Origin: Clostridia bacterium
GTDB taxonomy: Bacteria; Bacillota; Clostridia; Oscillospirales; Acutalibacteraceae
Reading direction: 5' to 3'
NCBI GenBank assembly: GCA_017416765.1
Contig: JAFQBE010000034.1
Location: forward strand, 1-64,000
Length of the DNA: 64,000 nt
The notes below the pieces were generated by a model. The model was not told where the DNA came from. It did not search any database and saw only the letters and a list, made by a program, of their open reading frames with translations. Made by a program: the position numbers and the translations under genes. Positions 44,609 to 56,440 of this stretch are shown in pieces (position 1 is the stretch's first letter; each line of letters opens with the position of its first letter).

Positions 44609-45442
44609 ATGAAAAACTACATTGCAAGAATCAAGGCTAACGCAAAGCCGATAGAAATAGTCTGGTGGTGGATTTTCCGTGCCATTATGATTTTCGGTAT
44701 TCTCGATTCAATATTCGGCTTCACTCCGCTTGGCGGCAGACCTATGATGGTAAAGCAGATGGCGGCTAACCTTGTCGGTATGTTCGCATGGGAAATATGT
44801 ATGGCAACAAGCAAGAAGAACTTTATGCACTATCTGCCTTCCTATATTCAGGATATTTCCGTTATAGGCTTCTTTATGGCATCCTTCTGCGGTGCATATG
44901 TCAACCTTTACTATTATTTCCGTTACTACGACCTTATTTTCCATATATTCGGCGGTATAGCAGGCGCTCTCTTCGGCTACGAGGCAATTACAGCTATGCA
45001 GGTGCGTGATAAGGTTAAGCATCACATTCCGCTTGTTGCTCTTGCCGCCTTCGGCGTTTCCTTTATTGCGGGTAATGCCTGGGAAATTGTAGAGTTTGTT
45101 CTTGATCAGTTCTTCGGCTCCGATGCTCAGCACTGGTGCTATCAGGAAGCACAGGAAGCAGCCGCTGCCTACGGTAAGGACTTCCTTGCAAATCCGCACA
45201 TAATTCCTCATGTTATAAGCGAAAGCCTTTGGGCTGAGGGTTGGACCGCAGAAACATTTGAATTCCGTTGGGCACTTATGGACACTATGGAAGACCTTCT
45301 TTGTAATGCTGTCGGCGGTGTGCTGGCTTATGTATTCCTGCTTGTTTACCCCTATCACCACAAGGGTAAGTACGATGTTCATAAAATGATTGATGAATCT
45401 CTTGTTAAAGAAACAAAGCAGAAGGAAGCTGTTACAAAATGA
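44609..45442 (+). CDS. Multi-pass membrane protein, DUF2238/YjdF-like
   Basis: 277 residues with six or so hydrophobic segments. YYDLIFHIFGGIAGALFGYE, GNAWEIVEFVLD and DTMEDLLCNAVGGVLAYVF resemble the conserved His/Glu/Asp-bearing segments of DUF2238 proteins. No function is known. It overlaps the fucosidase gene by 4 bases (ATGA), so the two are coupled; a role in fucoside or sugar uptake is possible but unsupported. GAGGGAGAAAG precedes the ATG. Confidence 0.65.
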   Translation: MKNYIARIKANAKPIEIVWWWIFRAIMIFGILDSIFGFTPLGGRPMMVKQMAANLVGMFAWEICMATSKKNFMHYLPSYIQDISVIGFFMASFCGAYVNLYYYFRYYDLIFHIFGGIAGALFGYEAITAMQVRDKVKHHIPLVALAAFGVSFIAGNAWEIVEFVLDQFFGSDAQHWCYQEAQEAAAAYGKDFLANPHIIPHVISESLWAEGWTAETFEFRWALMDTMEDLLCNAVGGVLAYVFLLVYPYHHKGKYDVHKMIDESLVKETKQKEAVTK

Positions 45443-46788
45443 TTTCACTTAACGATTTCCTTGAAAAAGCGGGCAAGGTAGTGCCGAGTGCGCGTCAGCT
45501 TGAACGCCTGCGTGAAACACAGTTTTATGCTTTTATCCATTTTAGCCCAAACACCTATACCGGGCTTGAATGGGGCACAGGTAAGGAAGACCCTGCGATA
45601 TTCAATCCCACAGAGCTTGACTGCGACAGTTGGGTTGAAGCAATTAAAGCTGCCGGCATGAAGGGCGCTGTTATTACAGCAAAGCATCATGACGGTTTCT
45701 GTCTGTGGCAGACCGAAACTACAGAACATTCAATAAAAAACAGCCCCTACAAAAACGGAAAGGGCGATATTGTACGCGAGCTTGCTGAAGCATGTAAAAG
45801 GGGCGGCATAAAGTTTGGCTTTTACCTTTCTCCGTGGGATAGGAACGCTTCCTGCTACGGCACTGATGAATATAACGATTTTTACCGCGCACAGTTAACG
45901 GAGCTTCTCACCAACTACGGCGAGGTTTTCCATGTGTGGCTTGACGGTGCCTGCGGCGAAGGTCCGAGCGGAAAAAAGCAGGTTTATGATTTTGAATCGT
46001 ATTTTGAGCTTGTACGCAAGTATCAGCCCAACGCGACAATATTTAAGGATGACGGCCCTGATTTGCGTTGGTGCGGCAACGAAAGCGGCAGCGCAAGGGC
46101 AAGCGAATGGGCAGTAGTGCCGTATGAGCTGTGCTGTTACTGCGAAAAGCAGACCGAAGGCAAGCTGATGGAAGGCAGCCTTGAAGGCATGTGCAACTGC
46201 AACTGCGATATCGGTACGCTTGAAAATATTATTTATTCCGAAGGTCTTGTTTTTGCTCCGTCGGAAATTGATATGTCAATCCGTCCGGGTTGGTTCTATC
46301 ACCCGGAGGAAGAGCCGCATTCACTTGAGCGACTGTTTAACACATACCTGAAATCGGTAGGTGCTAATACAACCTTTAACCTCAATATTCCTCCTATGCC
46401 CAACGGTCTGTTTGACCCGAGAGATGTTCAGCGTTTAAAGGAACTCGGCGAAAAAATCAGAAGTACATTTGCGGTAAACCTTTGCGAAAACGCAAAAATT
46501 ACCTGTACACATACTTCACCCACCCAGTCGGAATATCTTGTTGAGCTGGACGGTGAAAAGGAAATCAAATACGTTGAGCTTATGGAAAACATTGCCGAAG
46601 GTCAGCGCGTTGCCTCGTTCAGAATAGCTTTCAGGGTTGATGGCTTGTGGGCAAAGGATTATGAAAACTACACAACCATCGGCAACCGCAAAATCTGTCC
46701 GCAGGATCCGGTTACCTGCGATGCGTTCAAGGTTATTATTATGTCCTCGCGCGGAAGGGCAGATATAGAAAAAATAGCAGCATATTAA
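45439..46788 (+). CDS. Alpha-L-fucosidase, GH29 family
   Basis: 449 residues without a signal peptide, so cytoplasmic. GH29 motifs are clear: FYAFIHFSPNTYTGLEWGTG (~30-49), AVITAKHHDGFCLWQT (~76-91), KFGFYLSPWDRN and the nucleophile region VFHVWLDGACGEGPSG, where Asp is the likely nucleophile. A C-terminal beta domain follows. It removes alpha-L-fucose from oligosaccharides such as mucin or milk glycans taken into the cell. It is the second gene of the operon begun by the DUF2238-like protein. Confidence 0.92.
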   Translation: MISLNDFLEKAGKVVPSARQLERLRETQFYAFIHFSPNTYTGLEWGTGKEDPAIFNPTELDCDSWVEAIKAAGMKGAVITAKHHDGFCLWQTETTEHSIKNSPYKNGKGDIVRELAEACKRGGIKFGFYLSPWDRNASCYGTDEYNDFYRAQLTELLTNYGEVFHVWLDGACGEGPSGKKQVYDFESYFELVRKYQPNATIFKDDGPDLRWCGNESGSARASEWAVVPYELCCYCEKQTEGKLMEGSLEGMCNCNCDIGTLENIIYSEGLVFAPSEIDMSIRPGWFYHPEEEPHSLERLFNTYLKSVGANTTFNLNIPPMPNGLFDPRDVQRLKELGEKIRSTFAVNLCENAKITCTHTSPTQSEYLVELDGEKEIKYVELMENIAEGQRVASFRIAFRVDGLWAKDYENYTTIGNRKICPQDPVTCDAFKVIIMSSRGRADIEKIAAY

Positions 46789-46799
46789 GGATTTGAAGC

Positions 46800-47120
46800 A
46801 TGAACAGAATACCCGATTTGACATATGAATATATCCTTGGTGCAGTACCCATCTGGGGTAAGCCCAATACATGGTTCGGTTCGGTTCAGTTAAAAGAAAA
46901 CGCAGGTGTTTTTGATGACCAGTTCCGTTACCGTGTAACCTTGCTTGTTGATAATGAAAACGTAAATAAAATTTCCGCTTCATACTATATCGGCTGGCAG
47001 TCATACGATACGGTTGACAAAGAAACCGTAACCGAAGAAACCTTTGAAGCAAGCGATGACGGCGCGGCGCAGGCAATAACCTGGCTGCGCGAAAAGCTTG
47101 CAGATACACTAAAAATGTAA
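46800..47120 (+). CDS. Conserved-looking small protein of unknown function
   Basis: 106 residues, no signal peptide or membrane segment, rich in beta-forming and aromatic residues (ILGAVPIWGKPNTWFGSVQL, YYIGWQSYDTVDKE). It starts 11 bases after the fucosidase stop with AAGGATTTGAAGC upstream, so it belongs to that operon. No family recognised. Confidence 0.65.
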   Translation: MNRIPDLTYEYILGAVPIWGKPNTWFGSVQLKENAGVFDDQFRYRVTLLVDNENVNKISASYYIGWQSYDTVDKETVTEETFEASDDGAAQAITWLREKLADTLKM

Positions 47121-47187
47121 GTTTTCACTAAACAATTACCCATTTGACAGCTTAACTTATATAAAATGAAAAAATATAAAAAAACGC

Positions 47188-47216
47188 TTGCTTTTTATAA
47201 AGTTATCTGTTAAAAT
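47188..47216 (+). promoter_or_regulatory. rpmB promoter
   Basis: TTGCTT (47188-47193), 17-base spacer, TAAAAT (47211-47216). The GTTAAAATACTC block is shared with the secG promoter. Confidence 0.7.
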
Positions 47217-47262
47217 ACTCTATGTTCGTTTAGTCTATAAGCTTTAAAAGGAGGTGCCGCAA

Positions 47263-47451
47263 ATGGCAAAATGTGAATTCTGCGGTAAGGACGTCGCTTT
47301 CGGTATCAAGGTATCGCACTCACACAGACGTTCTAACAGAACATGGAAGCCCAACATCAAGCGTGTTAAGGCTGTTGTAAACGGTTCACCCAAAAGGGTA
47401 TACGCTTGCACACGCTGCCTTCGTTCAGGAAAGGTCACTCGCGCTGTCTGA
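47263..47451 (+). CDS. rpmB: 50S ribosomal protein L28
   Basis: 62 residues. Two CxxC pairs (Cys4-Cys7 and the CTRC near residues 50-53) mark the zinc-binding form. SHSHRRSNRTWKPNIKRV is the L28 core. AAAAGGAGGTG precedes ATG 47263; the longer upstream frame is not used. It has its own promoter and terminator. Confidence 0.96.
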   Translation: MAKCEFCGKDVAFGIKVSHSHRRSNRTWKPNIKRVKAVVNGSPKRVYACTRCLRSGKVTRAV

Positions 47452-47471
47452 TGTTAACAAAGCGTTGATTT

Positions 47472-47504
47472 AGAGGCTGTCGGTATGCCGACGGTCTCTT
47501 TTTC
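47472..47504 (+). terminator. rpmB terminator
   Basis: AGAGGCTGTCGG and CCGACGGTCTCT form an imperfect stem around TATG, followed by TTTTT. Confidence 0.8.
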
Positions 47505-47537
47505 AATTTATAATGTATGTTCAGCTTAAAAAAGGTA

Positions 47538-47566
47538 TTGCAAAAAATGGCAATTTCAGCTATAAT
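47538..47566 (+). promoter_or_regulatory. Promoter of the CDP-glycerol transferase gene
   Basis: TTGCAA (47538-47543), exactly 17 bases, TATAAT (47561-47566). A near-consensus promoter. Confidence 0.8.
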
Positions 47567-47590
47567 ACCCTATTAAGGAGTTGATTTGCT

Positions 47591-48850
47591 TTGAGTAAAA
47601 AGGACGCTGCAGTTAACGTTTACAAGTTAATCAAGCGCAAAGTAAAAAACAAAATCAAAAAGCTGCTTGGCGATATTCGCAGAAGCTTCTGGTACTATCA
47701 CCTGTGGCCGCACTACTACAAAAAGTATTCCAAAAAGCCTATTGACCCTAAAAAGGTAGTTTTTGCCTATTCAAGCCTTTACAAAACAATGCCGGATAAC
47801 CTCAGGTGCATGAAGGAAGAGCTTGAAAAGCGCGGCTACAACTGTGTAGTTGTTGATAAGGGTGAGGGCGAAAACAGATATAAGAATAAAATTCTTAACG
47901 AGTTAAGCAAGTTTATTGACTGTGAATTTTTCTTTAAGGAATTCGGCGATTGTAAGGCGCTGTTCCTTGTGGATTATTATTTCCCTGCCTTTGCAAACAA
48001 ACCGCGTGAAGGTCAGCACATAGTCCAGCTGTGGCATGCCTGCGGCGCATTCAAAATGTGGGGCTATTCCACAGCCGATAAGGCATGGGGCGCAAACAAG
48101 CGCTCGCTTGATAAATTCCCCGTACACAATACATATACCGAGGTATGCGTTTCTTCGCCAAAGGTACGCTTTGCCTATGCCGAAGCGTTTAATTGCAGCG
48201 AGGATGTTGTGCTTCCCCTGGGCACACCGCGAACCGATGTTTATTTCGACCCCGATTTTGTAAAAAGCGGTAAGGATAAAATCCGTGAGCTTTGCCCCGG
48301 TATCGGCGATAAAAAGATTATTCTTTACGCGCCTACTTTCCGCGGCAATTCTTTGCGCAATTCCTATATGCACAACACCCTTGATTTGGATGCGCTTTAC
48401 GATGCCCTGCATGAAGAATACGCTTTTGTTATGAAGCTTCATCCGCTTACTGCAAAGGCATTCAAAATAACCGAAGAACAGCAGCAGAAGTTTGAAGGCT
48501 TCCTTTACAACGTTTCCAAAACCGCGAGTATTGACGATGCACTATGCGCAGCCGATACCGTTATTTCGGATTATTCTTCCCTCATTTTCGAGTATTCTCT
48601 GCTTGAACGCCCGATGATATTCTACGCATACGATTTGGAAAAGTACGAGAATGACCGCAGCTTCTATTTCGATTACCGCAGCTTTGTCCCCGGCGAAATA
48701 GTTGACAGCACCGAGGGCATTATTGCCGAAATCAAGCGCCTTGAAACAGGCTTTGACAAGCAGAAGGTTATCAACTTCAAAAACGATTTTATGTCCGCTT
48801 GCGACGGAAACAGCGTAAACAGAATTATAAAAGAAGTTTTAGGCGAATAA
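47591..48850 (+). CDS. CDP-glycerol glycerophosphotransferase family protein (TagF/TagB-like)
   Basis: 419 residues using a TTG start at 47591 with AAGGAG 10 bases upstream. The basic N terminus (KLIKRKVKNKIKKLLGDIRR) suggests peripheral membrane binding. QLWHACGAFKMWGYS, LPLGTPRTDVYFD, ILYAPTFRGNS, VMKLHPL and DTVISDYSSLIFEYSLLERP are the conserved glycerophosphotransferase motifs. Such enzymes add glycerol- or ribitol-phosphate to teichoic acids or capsule. It has its own promoter and terminator with no other tag genes nearby, so the exact polymer is unknown. Confidence 0.9.
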   Translation: MSKKDAAVNVYKLIKRKVKNKIKKLLGDIRRSFWYYHLWPHYYKKYSKKPIDPKKVVFAYSSLYKTMPDNLRCMKEELEKRGYNCVVVDKGEGENRYKNKILNELSKFIDCEFFFKEFGDCKALFLVDYYFPAFANKPREGQHIVQLWHACGAFKMWGYSTADKAWGANKRSLDKFPVHNTYTEVCVSSPKVRFAYAEAFNCSEDVVLPLGTPRTDVYFDPDFVKSGKDKIRELCPGIGDKKIILYAPTFRGNSLRNSYMHNTLDLDALYDALHEEYAFVMKLHPLTAKAFKITEEQQQKFEGFLYNVSKTASIDDALCAADTVISDYSSLIFEYSLLERPMIFYAYDLEKYENDRSFYFDYRSFVPGEIVDSTEGIIAEIKRLETGFDKQKVINFKNDFMSACDGNSVNRIIKEVLGE

Positions 48851-48867
48851 AAACAGTATAAAAATAC

Positions 48868-48907
48868 CGGCAACCTTATGGGCTTTCCACAAGGTTGCCG
48901 TTTGTTT
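48868..48907 (+). terminator. Terminator of the CDP-glycerol transferase gene
   Basis: CGGCAACCTT pairs with AAGGTTGCCG around a 13-base loop, followed by TTTGTTT. Confidence 0.85.
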
Positions 48908-48937
48908 ATTTTGCGTGTATTGGCTTTACACCAACAA

Positions 48938-49014
48938 GTAGGGTCGATTCATGAATCTACCGCTGTGAAAGCGATGTGTTGTGGATTTTCGGACAATTCG
49001 TGAATTGTCCCTAC
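48938..49014. repeat. Short inverted-repeat element (family 3)
   Basis: GTAGGGTCGATTCATGAATC at the left and its mirror GGACAATTCGTGAATTGTCC plus CTAC at the right form ~23-base imperfect terminal repeats. Each arm is itself a small palindrome. No coding capacity; it lies at the left edge of an AT-rich module. Confidence 0.6.
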
Positions 49015-49113
49015 AAACATCTATCACAGAACTGTCCCCTGATTGGTTTATTGCTCTCCCCTGATTGATTCCTCTTTTTCAGTGGTTTCGAACCGTCTCT
49101 TGATAGTTTTTGA

Positions 49114-50325
49114 TTAATAATTGTAGACATTTATTATTCTTTTGTTTCCGGTAGCGTATTCATCCGCCACCGCAGCATTTTTATGGTAACTACTATCACT
49201 CGTTCTACTTGTTATATAAGCATAAGAACGAGTACCGTCACTCGATTTTGTCTCTTTGGTAATGATTGTCGAATGTTCGTATCCTGAATTACTATTGTAA
49301 TCTATCTGCAAGACCGAACCTAATCCCCAATAGGCTCCGTTATAAGTGTATTGAAAAATATTGTTTATTGCTGTGGCTTTGTTGGAGGCAGTGCTTGTTG
49401 ACATATAATTATAGAACTGATCAACTCCACTCCAAGCAGAACTGCGATTACTTAAACTTCTATAGTACCAGCCGGAACTGCTGATTCCTGAATTTCCAGT
49501 ATCATTGACTGTTGCACCGCCTGCTAAAAGTGCGTGAGAAACAAAATTTGTACAATCATAGCTACCAGTTATTTCAGAAAAATCATAATATGGAACTGTA
49601 CCATTGCCACTGGAAGGGGTGTTTTTATTACAGTTCGCAGTTGCCCAATCAACAATAGCTTGATGATTTAAAGTAGAAGTTCTGGGTTGAACATAAGCGG
49701 TGTTCACCTTTGAACTGTTAATTGTAGCCATTTCGCTAGCATACACATCATTAATGCTATCAATAATATTTTTCTGTTTTTCCGCAATGTTTGAATTAAT
49801 AAAAAATCCATTATTATCAGCTGTATTTAAAGAGGTGGTTTCATTGCTTCTTACAAACGAATCATAGTAATTTAAAGGAACATAAAAATCAAGAATCTTA
49901 TTTGATGAATAATCATACTCAATAAATACCGTTTCGCTTACAGTAGTGTCGAAATCTACACCAACATAATTATAGGTAGTGATAACCTGAAACTCTAAAT
50001 TAAGAATGTTAGAGTGTAAGGTTTCATTTAAAAGAATGACATCTACTTCATAATTTTCCTTGTTAGTATCATAAATATCAGTTACATATTGATGAGTTTC
50101 TATTTTGTCAGATAAAAAACTTGCAATGTTGGATTCCAAATAAACATCATCAATGGCTTTTCCGCAAACATCTTTGTTGAAATAAAAGCTTTCTATCACA
50201 GAAGTGACATCGGTAATTATTTCGTCTTCTTTCGTGGATGAAATTGCTACACTTGATACTTCTACAACTGGGCAGATAGATACTATTGTGAAGATTGATA
50301 AAATAGTTAACATAAATTTTTTCAT
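49114..50325 (-). CDS. Secreted putative amidase-domain protein (Amidase_6, PF12671-like)
   Basis: 403 residues with a signal peptide (MKKFMLTILSIFTIVSICPV). A variable, AT-rich-coded N-terminal half (~30-215) precedes a C-terminal cysteine-peptidase-like domain. LNHQAIVDWATANCNKNTPS, YYDFSEITGSYDCTNFVSHA (likely catalytic Cys) and SGYEHSTIITKETKS (likely His) match the putative amidase domain seen with LysM or wall-binding proteins in clostridia. The exact substrate is unknown. It is second in a minus-strand pair, 21 bases after the 207-residue membrane protein. Confidence 0.82.
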   Translation of the reverse strand: MKKFMLTILSIFTIVSICPVVEVSSVAISSTKEDEIITDVTSVIESFYFNKDVCGKAIDDVYLESNIASFLSDKIETHQYVTDIYDTNKENYEVDVILLNETLHSNILNLEFQVITTYNYVGVDFDTTVSETVFIEYDYSSNKILDFYVPLNYYDSFVRSNETTSLNTADNNGFFINSNIAEKQKNIIDSINDVYASEMATINSSKVNTAYVQPRTSTLNHQAIVDWATANCNKNTPSSGNGTVPYYDFSEITGSYDCTNFVSHALLAGGATVNDTGNSGISSSGWYYRSLSNRSSAWSGVDQFYNYMSTSTASNKATAINNIFQYTYNGAYWGLGSVLQIDYNSNSGYEHSTIITKETKSSDGTRSYAYITSRTSDSSYHKNAAVADEYATGNKRIINVYNY

Positions 50326-50346
50326 TACTATTTCATTCCTTTCATT

Positions 50347-50970
50347 TTATAGGTTGTCAAACATCTTGTAGATTTCGCTTTTGTGAGTTTTTGAATTGTA
50401 AACAACTATTTGCAAACTGTTCATACTCCAATCATTGTTCGCACGCAGATAAATTGTTTTATTATCGGTTTGTACAATTTGATCACCCAAAATGAAATTA
50501 AAATCAATATATTCTTTCAACTTGTCAATGGAAGGTAAATGTACCGTTTCAACCGAGAATAAATCTTCTGTAATTTTAGTGCAAGGGTACAGTTTTCCGG
50601 ATACTATAACATACTTATATAGTGTTTTAGCTTCTTCGCTAATATAAAGTGTTTTTCCGTCAACGGAAACCTTGCATTCCGGATGGGAGATATCCATGCG
50701 CTCAAAATCAGAAAAGGAAATTCTGTTTTTTAGCTGCATTTCTTCAACACTATATACTACAACACCGCAAGTGCCGTATATTATTACAATTTTGGTATCT
50801 GCATATAATAATTCAGGCATTTCTGCACCGATATTCATTTGAACAATATCGCCTGTATCGAAATCTTTTATGCCGACTGTATTTTGTGAAGAAAAAACTA
50901 AAGATACTATGATAATAAGTGAGATCAAAACTATAGTTATAAACAGAGAAACTTGTACAGTTTTTTTCAT
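50347..50970 (-). CDS. Membrane-anchored extracytoplasmic protein of unknown function
   Basis: 207 residues. One N-terminal membrane segment (~7-28, VSLFITIVLISLIIIVSLVF) is followed by an outside domain rich in beta strands (IVIIYGTCGVVVYSVEEMQL and KVSVDGKTLYISEEAKTLYK). The style suggests a sensor-like or propeller-fragment fold, but no family was recognised. AAGGAG-like CAGGAGATACCTT precedes the ATG. It is the first gene of the pair with the amidase and is strongly AT-rich. Confidence 0.7.
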   Translation of the reverse strand: MKKTVQVSLFITIVLISLIIIVSLVFSSQNTVGIKDFDTGDIVQMNIGAEMPELLYADTKIVIIYGTCGVVVYSVEEMQLKNRISFSDFERMDISHPECKVSVDGKTLYISEEAKTLYKYVIVSGKLYPCTKITEDLFSVETVHLPSIDKLKEYIDFNFILGDQIVQTDNKTIYLRANNDWSMNSLQIVVYNSKTHKSEIYKMFDNL

Positions 50971-51074
50971 AAGGTATCTCCTGCAGAATTTGCAATTTAT
51001 TAAATTAAATACAGCTTTTTTGTTAACACATCGGACTCACCTCTTTCAATCAGATTTTTCTTCCTTTTGTTATC

Positions 51075-51103
51075 ACAATATCACAAAAATATTACCTTGT
51101 CAA
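51075..51103 (-). promoter_or_regulatory. Promoter of the minus-strand secreted pair
   Basis: On the minus strand: TTGACA (51103-51098), 17-base spacer, TATTGT (51080-51075). It is back-to-back with the PadR promoter. Confidence 0.7.
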
Positions 51104-51118
51104 CAATATATTTTGTTG
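51101..51118. promoter_or_regulatory. Candidate PadR operator between divergent promoters
   Basis: CAACAATATATTTTGTTG is a near-perfect palindrome in the 22 bases between the two divergent -35 boxes. A regulator bound here could control both directions. Inferred from position only. Confidence 0.45.
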
Positions 51119-51125
51119 AATAGTA

Positions 51126-51154
51126 TTGACAATGCAATATAATCTTGATAAATT
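51126..51154 (+). promoter_or_regulatory. Promoter of the PadR operon
   Basis: TTGACA (51126-51131), 17-base spacer, TAAATT (51149-51154). Confidence 0.65.
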
Positions 51155-51232
51155 AATATTGAAAATGTAAAGGTTTTGCGTTATTATTGTATACGGTCAA
51201 CGCTAAACTTAATTTTTCAGGGTGTGATATCA

Positions 51233-51610
51233 ATGCCTATTTCAGATAATGTAAAAAGAGGCAGTGTAGAGCTTTTGCTTTTAACGCTGCTGAATGATGA
51301 GGACATGTACGGCTATCAGCTGTCGCAGGAGTTGGAAAAACGCAGCGGCGGCAGATATTCGTTGCAGGAAAGCTCAATGTACCCCATACTTTACCGTATG
51401 ATGGACAAGGGGCTTATTTCCGACAAGCAGGTTTTAGTCGGCAAACGCCGCACAAGGGTGTATTATCACCTTGAGGATAAGGGCAGGGAATACCTCAGCC
51501 AAATCCGTGCGGAATACCTTTCGCTTTGCAAGGGTATTTTGCAGATACTTGAAATCAGCGATTTGTCACAGCTTGAAGAAAAAGGGGAGGATACCGATGA
51601 TAACCGATAA
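51233..51610 (+). CDS. PadR family transcriptional regulator
   Basis: 125 residues. The PadR winged helix is clear: KRGSVELLLLTLLNDEDMYG, YQLSQELEKRSGG, ESSMYPILYRMMDKGLI and RTRVYYHLEDKGREYLS. A short helical tail follows. ATG 51233 gives the usual N terminus, MPISDNVKRGSVE; the ribosome binding site is weak (CAGGGTGTGAT). The next gene overlaps its end by 14 bases. PadR regulators typically repress adjacent membrane or export genes. Confidence 0.92.
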   Translation: MPISDNVKRGSVELLLLTLLNDEDMYGYQLSQELEKRSGGRYSLQESSMYPILYRMMDKGLISDKQVLVGKRRTRVYYHLEDKGREYLSQIRAEYLSLCKGILQILEISDLSQLEEKGEDTDDNR

Positions 51611-51986
51611 AGAAATATACAGCTACTTAAAAGCTGTTCAGCGAAATTGCCCGACGGAATTAAAATCCAAAATCAAAGCGGATTTGGAAAACAACCTCTA
51701 TGATTTCCGTGAGGAAAATCCGCAATTGGATATGTCTCAGTTGATTGAGCGTTTCGGAAGCCCCGAAGCCTATGCCGCAGGCTTCGCACAGGCTATGCCG
51801 GCTGATGAACAGGTAAAGGCGGTTAAAAAAGCACATCTCAACAAGTGGTTGATTGCATTGGTTTTGGTATTGTTTGTAATATTAGCTTGTGTTATAACAA
51901 TTTTTGCAATAAGTGATAAAGATATAAATGCTACTTACTATTACACGGAAGAAATAATTGACGAAGGCACACAGGTTAACAATTAG
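51597..51986 (+). CDS. Single-pass membrane protein with HAAS/DUF1700-like N terminus
   Basis: 129 residues. A helical N-terminal domain (YSYLKAVQRNCPTELKSKIK, then LIERFGSPEAYAAGFAQAM) resembles the HAAS/DUF1700 proteins that usually accompany PadR regulators. One membrane segment (~83-103) follows, then a short outside tail. AGGGGAGG precedes ATG 51597, which lies inside padR. In known pairs the membrane protein tethers or modulates the regulator; that role here is inference. Confidence 0.78.
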   Translation: MITDKEIYSYLKAVQRNCPTELKSKIKADLENNLYDFREENPQLDMSQLIERFGSPEAYAAGFAQAMPADEQVKAVKKAHLNKWLIALVLVLFVILACVITIFAISDKDINATYYYTEEIIDEGTQVNN

Positions 51987-52006
51987 AAAAAAGGAGATTT
52001 AAAATT

Positions 52007-52471
52007 ATGAAAAGATTAATTTCTTTTGTACTTTGTTTAGTTGTTTTTATAAGTTCATTGGCTTTTAATGTTTCGGCAAACAACGGTGCGGATTTGTTGC
52101 TGTCCGAAAATGGATATTACGTAGAAACAACTATTATAGAAGATAAAAGTTCCATTACAAGAGCTTCCACATATACAAAAAGCGGTTCTAAAGTTCAAAC
52201 GGTACGCGATGCAGACGGAAATGTGCTGTTTTCGTTTACTTTAAAAGGTACATTTACCGTTAATTCCGGTGTAAGCGCAACCTGTACATCTGTAAGTTAT
52301 ACATACAGCATAACAGATGATGCATGGGATTTTGACAGCGCAAACACAAGCAAATCAGGTAACACCGCAAGCGGTACGGCGATTTTCAAGAAAAAAATTT
52401 TGTTTATTACTACCACGGAAGAAACCATTAATTTAACATTGCAATGCGATAAAAACGGAAACCTGTCATAA
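52007..52471 (+). CDS. Small secreted protein of unknown function
   Basis: 154 residues. The signal peptide is MKRLISFVLCLVVFISSLAF with cleavage likely near VSA-NN (~26). The mature part has STYTKSGSKVQTVRDADGNV and VSATCTSVSYTYSITDDAWD, a beta-rich domain with two Cys (Cys in TCTS and LQCDK) that could form a disulfide. Similar small secreted proteins occur in clostridia without known function, as I recall. It is the third gene of the PadR operon and ends at a terminator. It is likely the main regulated product. Confidence 0.7.
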   Translation: MKRLISFVLCLVVFISSLAFNVSANNGADLLLSENGYYVETTIIEDKSSITRASTYTKSGSKVQTVRDADGNVLFSFTLKGTFTVNSGVSATCTSVSYTYSITDDAWDFDSANTSKSGNTASGTAIFKKKILFITTTEETINLTLQCDKNGNLS

Positions 52472-52477
52472 TTATTT

Positions 52478-52509
52478 AAAGCGTGCTATTGCGGCACGCT
52501 TTATTTTTT
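52478..52509 (+). terminator. Terminator of the PadR operon
   Basis: AAAGCGTGC / GCACGCTTT with a 7-base loop, followed by ATTTTTTG. Confidence 0.88.
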
Positions 52510-52517
52510 GTTATAAT
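52489..52517 (+). promoter_or_regulatory. Promoter of the phosphoesterase-lacZ unit, overlapping the terminator
   Basis: TTGCGG (52489-52494) lies in the loop and right arm of the terminator; TATAAT (52512-52517) with an upstream TG-T extension follows after 17 bases. Confidence 0.6.
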
Positions 52518-52540
52518 GCAAAATAAGTAAGGTGATACAT

Positions 52541-56310
<3,770 letters not shown>

Positions 56311-56321
56311 ATAGAGCAGCA

Positions 56322-56361
56322 CCACCTGAAGGAGATGAAAATTTCCTTCAGGTGGATTTTT
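56322..56361 (+). terminator. lacZ terminator
   Basis: Perfect 12-bp stem CCACCTGAAGGA / TCCTTCAGGTGG with a 10-base loop, followed by ATTTTT. Confidence 0.92.
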
Positions 56362-56379
56362 CTGTTAAACTGTAAACCG

Positions 56380-56408
56380 TTGCAAATTGGCGAATTAAAT
56401 GGTAAAAT
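56380..56408 (+). promoter_or_regulatory. Promoter of the GH43-like gene
   Basis: TTGCAA (56380-56385), 17-base spacer, TAAAAT (56403-56408). Confidence 0.75.
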
Positions 56409-56440
56409 CATTGTATCAAATCAAATTCGGAGTTGAAATT

